From DAIDKA01 sp049792815 (lineage in GTDB: Bacteria > Pseudomonadota > Gammaproteobacteria > Steroidobacterales > Steroidobacteraceae), in contig JBARBG010000111.1 in assembly GCA_049792815.1 (NCBI GenBank), positions 1 to 40,389 of the forward strand: DNA of 40,389 nt, read 5' to 3'. Positions 29,412-36,847 of the stretch are shown piece by piece (within the stretch, counting starts at the first letter, position 1; each line of letters opens with the position of its first letter). The notes below the pieces were generated by a model that made no database searches, had not been told where the DNA came from, and worked only from the letters and a program-made list of their open reading frames with translations. The position numbers and the translations under genes are program-made.

Positions 29412-29474
29412 GCTTGGCATCTTCCAACATGCCGCCACCCTGCGCCAGAGTCGCAGTGTGGCGACGCTGCCGGA

Positions 29475-30959
29475 TCAGCGCTTCATGGCCTCGAAGAACT
29501 CGCTGTTGGACTTGGTGTCCTTCATCTTGTCCAGCAGGAATTCCACCGACGCGAGCTCATCCATGGGATGCAGGAGCTTGCGCAGGATCCACATCTTGGC
29601 GAGCTCGCCCTGATCGGTGATCAGTTCTTCCTTGCGGGTGCCGGAGCGGTTGATGTTCACGGCCGGGAAGACGCGCTTTTCCGAGATGCGGCGATCCAGG
29701 TGGATTTCGCTGTTGCCGGTGCCCTTGAATTCCTCGTAGATCACGTCATCCATCTTCGAACCGGTGTCAATCAGGGCGGTGGCCAGAATGGTCAGGCTGC
29801 CACCCTCCTCGATATTGCGGGCGGCGCCGAAGAAGCGCTTGGGACGCTGCAGGGCATTGGCGTCGACACCACCGGTGAGCACCTTGCCGGACGAGGGCAC
29901 CACGGTGTTGTAGGCGCGCGCCAGGCGCGTGATTGAATCCAGCAGGATGACCACGTCCTTCTTGTGCTCAACCAGGCGCTTGGCCTTCTCGATGACCATC
30001 TCGGCCACCTGCACGTGACGGGCCGCGGGCTCATCGAAGGTGCTTGAGACCACTTCGCCCTTCACGGTGCGCTGCATTTCGGTGACCTCTTCCGGGCGCT
30101 CATCGATGAGCAGCACGATGAGGTACACCTCGGGCTGATTGGCCGTGATCGCGGTGGCGATGTTCTGCAGCAGCATGGTCTTGCCGGCTTTCGGCGGCGA
30201 GACGATCAGGCCGCGCTGGCCGCGACCGATGGGCGCGACCAGATCGATCATGCGCGCGGTCAGATCCTCGGTCGAACCGTTACCGCGCTCGAGCTTCAGC
30301 CGGCGCGTCGGATGCAGCGGCGTGAGGTTCTCGAACAGCACCTTGTTGCGCGAGCTGTCCGGTGAGTCGAAATTGATCTCGCCGACCTTCAGCAGGGCGA
30401 AGTAGCGCTCGCCATCCTTGGGCGGGCGGATCAGACCGGAGATCGTGTCACCGGTGCGCAGGTTGAAGCGGCGGATCTGGCTGGGACTGACATAAATGTC
30501 ATCGGGTCCGGCCAGGTAGGAGCTGTCGGCCGAGCGCAGGAAGCCGAAGCCGTCCTGCAGGATCTCCAGCACACCATCCCCGTAGATGTTCTCGCCGTTG
30601 CGGGCGTGCGCCTTCAGGATGTTGAAGATGATGTCCTGCTTGCGCGAACGGGCCATGCTTTCCAGGCCCATTGAATCCGCAAGCTTCACCAGGTCGGTGA
30701 TCGGCTTGGACTTCAGCTCCGTGAGGTTCATGGAGTGCCGCGACTGGGTCAGCTCCGCGGCACTGATGACCTCCCCGTCGTCACCGCCCTCGAATACTTC
30801 GGGTTCGTGCAGCTCATCCGGACGGCCGTTGAGCCGGTTGCCGTCGCGGTTGCCGTCGCGGTTGTTGCCACCGTCACGGTTGCCGTCGCGATTGCCATTG
30901 CCATGGCGGGGGCCCTTGTTCGGCCGATTGCGCCCCTGATTGCCCAGATAACCTCTCAC
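29475..30959 (-). CDS. rho: transcription termination factor Rho with disordered N-terminal extension
   Basis: Hexameric RNA-dependent ATPase that ends transcription. From Met77 (codon 30731-30729) onward it aligns closely with E. coli Rho (419 residues). It has an RNA-binding OSB domain with DGFGFLRS and SYLAGPDDIYVSPSQIRRF, Walker A PPKAGKTMLLQ, Walker B DVVILLDSITRLARAYN, the Q-loop region PSSGKVLTGGVDANAL and the R-loop GTGNSEIHL. The frame continues upstream for 76 residues rich in Gly, Asn, Arg and Asp. I place the start at GTG 30959 because it overlaps the trxA TGA in GTGA and because Met77 has no Shine-Dalgarno. Total length is then 494. If initiation is at Met77 the product is an ordinary 418-residue Rho. 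Confidence 0.93.
   Translation of the reverse strand: MRGYLGNQGRNRPNKGPRHGNGNRDGNRDGGNNRDGNRDGNRLNGRPDELHEPEVFEGGDDGEVISAAELTQSRHSMNLTELKSKPITDLVKLADSMGLESMARSRKQDIIFNILKAHARNGENIYGDGVLEILQDGFGFLRSADSSYLAGPDDIYVSPSQIRRFNLRTGDTISGLIRPPKDGERYFALLKVGEINFDSPDSSRNKVLFENLTPLHPTRRLKLERGNGSTEDLTARMIDLVAPIGRGQRGLIVSPPKAGKTMLLQNIATAITANQPEVYLIVLLIDERPEEVTEMQRTVKGEVVSSTFDEPAARHVQVAEMVIEKAKRLVEHKKDVVILLDSITRLARAYNTVVPSSGKVLTGGVDANALQRPKRFFGAARNIEEGGSLTILATALIDTGSKMDDVIYEEFKGTGNSEIHLDRRISEKRVFPAVNINRSGTRKEELITDQGELAKMWILRKLLHPMDELASVEFLLDKMKDTKSNSEFFEAMKR
30837..30902 (-). repeat. 12-bp tandem repeats encoding NRDG units in the Rho extension
   Basis: The 12-mer GTTGCCGTCGCG (plus strand) occurs at 30837-30848, 30849-30860 and 30879-30890, with a degenerate 18-base insert between and a diverged unit at 30891-30902. 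On the coding strand it encodes repeated N-R-D-G. The unit is a multiple of three, so copy-number change would alter length without breaking the frame. Confidence 0.75.
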
Positions 30960-31315
30960 AGACTCGATTCCCGTTTGGCCACGGTGCCCAGATTCGACTC
31001 CAGGAAGGCCGAGAGCTGTGACTTCGACACGGCGCCCACCTTTTGGGCCTCGACCGACCCGTTCTTGAACAGAATGAGGGTCGGAATGCCGCGGATGCCG
31101 AAGGTGCGCGGCGTCTGCGGATTCGCGTCGATGTCGATCTTGGCGATTTTCAGGCGGTCCTGATATTCACCGGCGAGCTCATCGAGAATGGGAGCAATCA
31201 TCTTGCAGGGGCCACACCATTCCGCCCAGAAATCCAGCAACACGGGCTTGTCGGATTTGAGTACGTCCTGGCTAAAAGTGGCATCGGTGGTGTGCACAAT
31301 GTGCGAACTACTCAC
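30956..31315 (-). CDS. trxA: thioredoxin 1
   Basis: General cytoplasmic dithiol reductant and the probable electron donor to DsbD in this window. The core is classical: DFWAEWCGPCKMIAPILDEL, IDANPQTPRTFGIRGIPTLILFKNG with the cis-Pro, and GAVSKSQL. An ATG at 31324 is directly abutted by GGAGG, leaving no spacer. The same GGAGG is nine bases before a GTG at 31315, which also gives the length and alignment of other thioredoxins (SSSHIVHTTDATF), so I choose that start: 119 residues. The C-terminus is about ten residues longer than in E. coli. Its TGA overlaps the GTG of the extended rho frame. Confidence 0.95.
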   Translation of the reverse strand: MSSSHIVHTTDATFSQDVLKSDKPVLLDFWAEWCGPCKMIAPILDELAGEYQDRLKIAKIDIDANPQTPRTFGIRGIPTLILFKNGSVEAQKVGAVSKSQLSAFLESNLGTVAKRESSL

Positions 31316-31471
31316 GCGGTTCATCCTCCATGGGAGAACTAAATGTTCTAAGTTGAGGGAAGGAAATTTGAGGCTTGGGCCTGTGAAATACAGGGGGGGC
31401 TGCGGCGAAAGCCGTGCCAGAAACACCCGTTAAACGGTTACACTGTGATCTATATGAGAAAGGAAATATTG

Positions 31472-31618
31472 ATGGCAGGTGGGGCCCTGTTTGGCCGCGC
31501 TCTAGGGCCAATTTCGCCCAGTCGCGATAGAACCCCTGTCTTGAGTACCTTTTTAGCGCTTCCTAACGCCATTTTCAAGGCCCCACCCCGCAACACCATG
31601 GTTCTGCGCATACAATGA
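31472..31618 (+). CDS. possible 48-residue leader ORF translationally coupled to rhlB
   Basis: The ORF opens at ATG 31472 with AAGGA seven bases upstream and runs without a stop to TGA 31616-31618, which overlaps the rhlB ATG in ATGA. The peptide starts MAGGALFGRALGPISPSRDR and ends NTMVLRIQ; I recognise no family. Third-position G+C is only about 55% by rough count, well below neighbouring genes, so ordinary protein-coding selection is not evident. rhlB itself lacks a Shine-Dalgarno, which makes coupling attractive. An upstream in-frame ATG at 31454 has no ribosome binding site. It may be a regulatory uORF or a chance frame. Confidence 0.35.
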   Translation: MAGGALFGRALGPISPSRDRTPVLSTFLALPNAIFKAPPRNTMVLRIQ

Positions 31619-32925
31619 GTGATCAGCCTCCCATTTCCACAAGATTTGACACCCTGGGGCTGGACGCGTCGCTCCTGGCCGGCGTCCACGACGCCGGTTT
31701 CACCCACGGTACGCCCATCCAGTCCCAGACCCTCCCCATAGCCCTCACGGGCCGGGACGTGGCCGGACAGGCGCAGACGGGCACCGGCAAAACCGCAGCG
31801 TTCCTGATCGCGCTGTACAACCTGCTGCTCACCCAGCCGGCGCCTGCCGGCAGGACCCCCACCTCGGTGCGCGCCCTGGTGGTCGCGCCCACACGGGAGC
31901 TTGCGGTACAGATCCACCACGACGCGGAAATCATCGGCAAGCACACCGGACTGCGCACCGCCGTGGTGTACGGCGGCATCGACTACGAAAAGCAGCGTCG
32001 CCAGTTGAGCGAGGGCATTGATGTCCTGATCGGCACTCCCGGACGCCTGATCGACTATTTCAAGCAGCATGTGTTCGATCTGCGCCACGCACAGGTGCTG
32101 GTGCTGGATGAAGCGGACCGCATGTTCGACCTGGGGTTCATTGCCGACATCCGCTTCCTGATGCGGCGGCTGCCGCCACCGCAGCGGCGCCTGTCGATGC
32201 TGTTCTCGGCGACGCTTTCACAGCGGGTGCTGGAACTGGCCTATGAGCACATGAACAATCCGGAGCTGGTGCGCATCGAGCCGGACAAGATGACGGTCGA
32301 TCGGGTCCGGCAGATGATGTACTACCCCTCGATGGAGGAGAAGCTGCCGCTGCTGATTGCGCTGCTGCGGCAGGCCGATGCCCGGCGCACCATGATCTTC
32401 GTCAATACGAAGCGCATGGCTGAGCGCCTGGAATCGGTGCTCAACGGCAACGGTTTCCACGCCCAGGCGATAACCGGCGATGTGCCGCAGCCCAAGCGCC
32501 TGCGCTTTCTGCGCGACTTCCACAACGGCGATCTGGCGGTGCTGATCGCCACCGATGTGGCCTCGCGCGGGCTGCATATTCCCGACGTGAGCCATGTCTT
32601 CAACTTCGACCTGCCGCAGGATGCGCCCGATTATGTGCACCGTATTGGACGCACGGCCCGGGCCGGCGCCGAAGGCGATGCCATCAGCTTCGCCTGCGAG
32701 GAGTACGCCGTGTCGCTGCCCGAGATCGAGGCCTATATCGGTCACAAGGTCCCCTACTCGGCGATCTCCCCCGAACTGATCGCGAGCGTGAAGCTGCAAC
32801 CCGGCACGCCGCGCGAACCCGGCAGTACCATCACTCATGGCGGACGGCGCGGGGGTGGACGCCCGCCCGCACGGCGGCGCCCCAGCGGATCGGGCAGCCC
32901 GAATCGCCGCCCCGGTGGGCGCTAG
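31615..32925 (+). CDS. rhlB: ATP-dependent DEAD-box RNA helicase RhlB
   Basis: RNA helicase; in E. coli it works with RNase E in the degradosome. It is 436 residues (E. coli 421). Motifs in order are the Q motif THGTPIQSQTLP, AQTGTGKT, APTRELAVQ, GTPGRL, DEAD in VLVLDEADRMFDLGF, SAT in LFSATLSQ, the ATDVASRGLHIPDV region and HRIGRTARAG. The C-terminal 35 residues are Gly/Arg/Pro-rich and probably disordered, similar in character to the RNA- or partner-binding tail of other RhlB proteins. It is divergent from trxA-rho, the same neighbourhood as in E. coli. No Shine-Dalgarno precedes the ATG at 31615, which instead overlaps the stop of a small ORF. Its stop shares CTAG with the convergent phosphatase gene. 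Confidence 0.95.
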   Translation: MSDQPPISTRFDTLGLDASLLAGVHDAGFTHGTPIQSQTLPIALTGRDVAGQAQTGTGKTAAFLIALYNLLLTQPAPAGRTPTSVRALVVAPTRELAVQIHHDAEIIGKHTGLRTAVVYGGIDYEKQRRQLSEGIDVLIGTPGRLIDYFKQHVFDLRHAQVLVLDEADRMFDLGFIADIRFLMRRLPPPQRRLSMLFSATLSQRVLELAYEHMNNPELVRIEPDKMTVDRVRQMMYYPSMEEKLPLLIALLRQADARRTMIFVNTKRMAERLESVLNGNGFHAQAITGDVPQPKRLRFLRDFHNGDLAVLIATDVASRGLHIPDVSHVFNFDLPQDAPDYVHRIGRTARAGAEGDAISFACEEYAVSLPEIEAYIGHKVPYSAISPELIASVKLQPGTPREPGSTITHGGRRGGGRPPARRRPSGSGSPNRRPGGR

Positions 32926-33620
32926 AGCAGCCCGGAGTCAGGTCCCGCGAGGTCCGTGAGCCGGTCGACCGCCGGCCAGGAGCCATGGTCGCGCACCGTG
33001 CCCCGCGAGTCCGGATGGCGCAGGCCGATCACCCAGCGAATGCCGGCCGCGCGCGCCGCCGCGAGCACCGGCGGACTGTCATCCACGAACAGGGTGTACC
33101 GCGGGTCATACGGCTCGGTGTGTCGGACACTTTCCCAAAACCTCGGGTCCTCCTTGGGCCACGAAAAAGTGTGCGAGCTGTACATGGCGTCCAGGTAGGC
33201 AGATACGCCGGTCCGTTCGTCCTTGATCGCGAGCGTCTCCGGGTGGGCGTTGGTGAGCAGCACCAGGCGCTTGCCGTTGCGGCGCAGGATCGCAAGGAAC
33301 TCCGGCACGCCGCGCAGCCATTGCACTTCGTGCATGACCTCGCGTTTGAGCGCGGCGACATCCAGCTCAAGCTCGCGGCTCCAGAACACCACGCTGTACC
33401 AGTCCAGGGTGCCTTCGCGCGCACGAAAACGCGGTGCGAGCAGCGCGTGCGCCTGCTCGACGCTGATGCCCTGCGCCCGGGCCCAGGCGCTGGGAATGAC
33501 GTGACGCCAGAACCGGGTATCAAACGCCAGATCCAGCAGCGTGCCATCAAGATCCAGCAGCACCGTGTTGATGGCGGACCAGTCTGGAGGGTCGGGTCGG
33601 TTCATTGCAGTGCGGAGCAT
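32922..33620 (-). CDS. yrfG: HAD-family GMP/IMP nucleotidase (YrfG-like)
   Basis: Predicted cytoplasmic nucleotide 5'-phosphatase of the haloacid dehalogenase superfamily, 232 residues. Motif I is LLDLDGTLLDL with both catalytic Asp residues, motif II LLTNAH, motif III Lys in SWPKEDPRFWES, and motif IV LFVDDSPPVL. The cap region RFRAREGTLDWYSVVFWSREL matches the YrfG type, for which GMP and IMP hydrolysis is reported in E. coli. ATGs at 33620 and 33605 are both possible and neither has a good Shine-Dalgarno; I use the longer. It is divergent from the YdcH-like gene across 90 bp. Confidence 0.9.
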   Translation of the reverse strand: MLRTAMNRPDPPDWSAINTVLLDLDGTLLDLAFDTRFWRHVIPSAWARAQGISVEQAHALLAPRFRAREGTLDWYSVVFWSRELELDVAALKREVMHEVQWLRGVPEFLAILRRNGKRLVLLTNAHPETLAIKDERTGVSAYLDAMYSSHTFSWPKEDPRFWESVRHTEPYDPRYTLFVDDSPPVLAAARAAGIRWVIGLRHPDSRGTVRDHGSWPAVDRLTDLAGPDSGLL

Positions 33621-33710
33621 ATCGCCAATGGCGTCCGCCCAGCGCCTCCGTTAAGCTATCCGGATTGAAAAATCGCGCATACGGCCGCGAGCCGCACAAT
33701 TCGACCGGCT

Positions 33711-33935
33711 ATGGCGGATAACGAAGACAACGTCGATCGCGAACTGTTCCGCAACATCGAGAAGCTGCGTGAACTGCGCATCGCGCATCGCGATCTTGAC
33801 GATGTCATTCACCGGCTCTCCATGGACATGCATATCGATGAGCTGCAGTTGAAGCGTCTGAAGAAGCGCAAACTCATGCTCAAGGACCAGATCACGATCC
33901 TCGAAAGTCAGCTCATTCCAGACCTGAACGCCTGA
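33711..33935 (+). CDS. YdcH family (DUF465) small coiled-coil protein
   Basis: A 74-residue highly charged helical protein. The C-terminal half HRLSMDMHIDELQLKRLKKRKLMLKDQI is the DUF465 signature (helix, then LKKRKL-x-LKD). It is predicted to form a small helical hairpin or coiled coil. The function is unknown, although members are widespread in proteobacteria. No clear Shine-Dalgarno is present. It is 21 bp upstream of the MscS-type channel gene and may share its transcript. Confidence 0.88.
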   Translation: MADNEDNVDRELFRNIEKLRELRIAHRDLDDVIHRLSMDMHIDELQLKRLKKRKLMLKDQITILESQLIPDLNA

Positions 33936-33956
33936 AGGCGCGCGCTACCCGAACCG

Positions 33957-35288
33957 ATGGACAGCGCAAGCAGCGAAATCCGGGACTTCTTCGCGCAACT
34001 GGCCTCCGCCCAGGTGCTGACGGAAATCATCGCAATCGTCGTGGCCGCCGCGCTGGCCGTGGCCGGCGGGCGCTATGCACGCGTGTGGCTGCAGCGCACC
34101 GGGCACAGTGAAGCCCGCACCTGGCTGGGCGCGAGCCTTGAGGCCATGATACTGGCGGCGCCGATGTTCATCGGCATCCTGATACTGTTCCTGCTGCATC
34201 TGCTGCTCACCCACTTCGGGGCGCGCGCCGATCTGCTGTATGTCGCGACACAGCTGACCCTGGCGCTGGCGCTGGTGCGGCTGGGCACCTACGGCCTGCG
34301 CCTGATGCTGGGCCGCGAGACCTGGTTTGATGCCTGGGAAGGCCGCATCGCCGTGGCGATCTGGCTGGTCATCGCGCTCGAGCTGCTTGGCTGGCTGGAA
34401 AAGATCCAGGCCACGCTCGAGCACGTGCACCTGATACCGGGCCACAATGTGTTCACGCTGTGGGAGCTGGTCAAGGGCGTCGTGGTCGTCACCGTGTTCG
34501 TGTTCGTGACGACGCTGGTGGCGCGCACCGTCGAGCGGCGCGTGATGCGCCTGGGTTCGATCGCGCTGTCCACGCGCATCGGAATCTCAAAATTTTCATA
34601 TTTCGTGCTGTTGGGCATCGGCGTGCTGCTGGGAATCAATGCCGCGGGCGTGGACGTGACCACGCTGAACGTCCTCACCGGCGGCATCGGCATCGGCCTG
34701 GGGTTCGGCCTGCAGACCATCGCCGGCAACTTCGTCAGCGGCTTCGTGCTGCTGATCGACAAGTCAATCAAGCCCGGTGATGTCATCAGCTTCACCGGAC
34801 ACACCGGCACCAGCACCGAGAATTTCGGCTGGGTGCAGGAACTGCGCGGCCGCTACGTCGTGGTGCGCGACCGCGATGGCGTCGAAACCCTGGTGCCCAA
34901 TCAGAATCTCATCACCAACTCGGTCATCAACTGGAGCTACTCGGACCAGCGGGTGCGGCTGCGGCTGCCGGTCATGATCAGCTACGACGATGATCCGGAA
35001 AAGGCGCTGGACGCGTTGCTGGAGGCGGTCGCGGATCATCCGCGCATCCTGCGCGAACCCGCGCCGGTCTCGCGCCTGATCGCCTTCGAGGATTACGGCA
35101 TGCGCCTTGAGGCGCGCTTTTGGATCGCCGATCCCATGAACGGCGTCAACAATGTGCGTTCGGACGTCAATCGCGCCATCTGGCGCGTGTTCGGTAGCCA
35201 TGGGATCAGGATGCCCGTGGCGCAGCGCGAACTGCGCATGCTGCCGCCGACGCCGGCGCGTGGCAGTGCGCCGCCGCCGGACCTTTAG
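33957..35288 (+). CDS. MscS-family mechanosensitive ion channel
   Basis: Inner-membrane tension-gated channel of 443 residues, longer than E. coli MscS (286). It has an additional N-terminal membrane region: about four helices (24-42, 62-84, 95-112, 125-142) before the core. The pore-lining TM3 is the Gly/Ala-rich segment TGGIGIGLGFGLQTIAGNFVSG, followed by FVLLIDKSIKPGD and the beta domain with GRYVVVRDRDGVETLVPNQNLI and SVINWSYSD. The cytoplasmic alpha/beta domain follows and the C-terminus is Pro-rich. It probably protects against hypo-osmotic shock. Four bases separate its stop from arfB. Confidence 0.93.
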   Translation: MDSASSEIRDFFAQLASAQVLTEIIAIVVAAALAVAGGRYARVWLQRTGHSEARTWLGASLEAMILAAPMFIGILILFLLHLLLTHFGARADLLYVATQLTLALALVRLGTYGLRLMLGRETWFDAWEGRIAVAIWLVIALELLGWLEKIQATLEHVHLIPGHNVFTLWELVKGVVVVTVFVFVTTLVARTVERRVMRLGSIALSTRIGISKFSYFVLLGIGVLLGINAAGVDVTTLNVLTGGIGIGLGFGLQTIAGNFVSGFVLLIDKSIKPGDVISFTGHTGTSTENFGWVQELRGRYVVVRDRDGVETLVPNQNLITNSVINWSYSDQRVRLRLPVMISYDDDPEKALDALLEAVADHPRILREPAPVSRLIAFEDYGMRLEARFWIADPMNGVNNVRSDVNRAIWRVFGSHGIRMPVAQRELRMLPPTPARGSAPPPDL

Positions 35289-35292
35289 CGCC

Positions 35293-35718
35293 ATGCCACT
35301 GATTGTCTCGCCAACCCTGGTGGTACCCGATGCCGATCTCACCTTCAGCGCCATCCGCTCCCCGGGGCCGGGTGGCCAGAATGTGAACAAGGTGGCGACC
35401 GCCGTGCAGATGCGCTTCGACCTGCACAACACGCAGGCGCTGGATGGGGCGGTCAAACAGCGCCTCCGGGCACGGGCCGGACACCGGCTCAATGAGGACG
35501 GCACGCTGCTCATCGTGGCGCGCGCCCACCGTTCACAGGAGCGCAACCGGGCGGACGCCATGGAACGGCTGCGCGCGCTGATCCTGGCGTCGCTGGAGGC
35601 GCCGCGCCCGCGCAAGGCCACGCGCCCGACGCGGGCCGCGAAGGAACGTCGCCTGGTGGGCAAGGCACACCAGCAGCGCCGCAAGATTCTGCGCGGCCGG
35701 GTGCGCGGCGAGGACTGA
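35293..35718 (+). CDS. arfB: alternative ribosome-rescue peptidyl-tRNA hydrolase ArfB
   Basis: Releases stalled peptides from ribosomes on truncated mRNA, independently of tmRNA. The 141 residues include the catalytic release-factor motif SPGPGGQNVNKVATAVQMRFD, with GGQ intact. A basic, disordered C-terminal tail (RPRKATRPTRAAKERRLVGKAHQQRRK) enters the mRNA channel in this family. The frame is open far upstream inside the channel gene, but the ATG at 35293 gives the family N-terminus. A short GC-rich hairpin follows the stop. Confidence 0.95.
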   Translation: MPLIVSPTLVVPDADLTFSAIRSPGPGGQNVNKVATAVQMRFDLHNTQALDGAVKQRLRARAGHRLNEDGTLLIVARAHRSQERNRADAMERLRALILASLEAPRPRKATRPTRAAKERRLVGKAHQQRRKILRGRVRGED

Positions 35719-35720
35719 AC

Positions 35721-35736
35721 ACGCCCCCTAGGGCGT
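35721..35736. terminator. possible short hairpin between convergent genes
   Basis: ACGCCC (35721-35726), loop CCTA, GGGCGT (35731-35736) form a 6-bp stem. It begins three bases after the arfB stop, and the loop contains the stop codon of the convergent gene. No T run follows on either strand, so intrinsic termination would be weak. Confidence 0.3.
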
Positions 35737-36828
35737 TGCCGGCTCTTCCCAGCCCGGATTCATGTGATAGGGAACACCCCGCGTCAGCATCTGGATGCGA
35801 CGGATGCTGCCGCCTTCAATCCTGAACACCAGCAGCGCCTCGGTACTCGCCGGCTGGCCCAAGGCACGCTGCGACAGCGTATGGCCATCCGCCAGGCGCA
35901 GCGCGCGGGTGCCGGCCTGGTCGAGGTTCGCCCACACCACCACGGTGCCGTAGTCACTATCGACCGCCACGACGCGGCGATGATGAATGCGGGATATGGA
36001 GGAGAAGTAGCCGCTTTGCAGTTGCTGGCGGCAACCCAGGGCCGCGAGATTGAAGTGACTGTCGCCGATCAGCAGGCGCGGGTTGCCGCTGACCCGCGCG
36101 CCATTCTCAAAGCGCACGCAGTCATCGCTGATGGCCACATTGGCCCTGGCATCGTAGTGCGCCAGGGCGTTCATCCACGCCAGGGCGACGCCGGTCAACT
36201 GCTCACGGGTGGCGCGCAGCGCCGTCGGGATGGGGACCAGCCAGGATGAATCCGCGGCCCCTCGTGAATTGGTCGCATCAACCCCCGCGTCGCTCCATTC
36301 CGGACCCGCCCCCTTGCGGTAGAACAAGGTCTCCACTTCGCTGATCCGCCGGTCGCGCACCTTCAGGCGCATGGCCATGAGCACCAGGTTGTCGAACTCG
36401 CGCATGGTGCCGACATAAGTGATCTGCTGGGTCGTCGGATCCGGGTAGAACTGCTGGGCGGCGCCCACGCCGCTGGCGGTATTCCAGAAGCCGTCGCCAA
36501 GCTGCAATTCCTGGCCGTCCTCCGTGAAACGGACCCGCTCATCGAGGTTCAGCAGCTTCGGATCGTGCGCCACCACGGCCTTCAGGTAGCTGTCCGCGAC
36601 ACCCTGCAGGCAGGCCCGGTCGCACAGCAGCTGTGGGTCCTGCACCAGCGGCGGCGCCGGTGCGCTCTCGCTGGCGGTGGTGGCGATGCGCGTGCGCGCG
36701 GTGTTGCGTTCCCGCGAATGGCTAACCGCAGCGCGGTCACGATCATCCTCGGTCCCATCGGCATGGACATGGCGGGCCGGGTTCAGGGCCAGCAGGGCAA
36801 CGGCGTACGCCAACAGCTTGCGATTCAT
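35728..36828 (-). CDS. exported protein with two NTF2/SnoaL-like domains, function unknown
   Basis: A 366-residue secreted protein. Its signal peptide has expected cleavage at HVHA-D, followed by a charged, Ser/Arg-rich spacer to about residue 55. Two similar domains of the NTF2-like cone fold follow. The first begins LCDRACLQGVADSYLKAVVAHDPKLL, then RFTEDGQELQLGDGFW. The second begins LTGVALAWMNALAHYDARANVAI, then RFENGARVSGNPRLLIGD. Related proteins with the DRxCL...YLxAvvahDP...vrfTEngqel pattern are common but unassigned. The enzyme or binding role is not known. An alternative GTG at 36837 has AGGGGAGGGG just upstream and would add three residues. It lies just downstream of plsB on the same strand. 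Confidence 0.72.
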   Translation of the reverse strand: MNRKLLAYAVALLALNPARHVHADGTEDDRDRAAVSHSRERNTARTRIATTASESAPAPPLVQDPQLLCDRACLQGVADSYLKAVVAHDPKLLNLDERVRFTEDGQELQLGDGFWNTASGVGAAQQFYPDPTTQQITYVGTMREFDNLVLMAMRLKVRDRRISEVETLFYRKGAGPEWSDAGVDATNSRGAADSSWLVPIPTALRATREQLTGVALAWMNALAHYDARANVAISDDCVRFENGARVSGNPRLLIGDSHFNLAALGCRQQLQSGYFSSISRIHHRRVVAVDSDYGTVVVWANLDQAGTRALRLADGHTLSQRALGQPASTEALLVFRIEGGSIRRIQMLTRGVPYHMNPGWEEPATP

Positions 36829-36847
36829 GTCCGGCACGGCCCCTCCC

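Noticed and set aside
29450..29465. GTCGC/GCGAC hairpin downstream of rho as a terminator
   Set aside because: The stem is only 5 bp and no T run follows on either strand.
30837..30902. Possible CRISPR or intergenic repeat array
   Set aside because: The 12-mers are in frame, encode NRDG units within the Rho extension, and have no spacers.
31454..31471. Longer version of the rhlB leader ORF starting at ATG 31454
   Set aside because: It has no Shine-Dalgarno, whereas the in-frame ATG at 31472 has AAGGA at seven bases.
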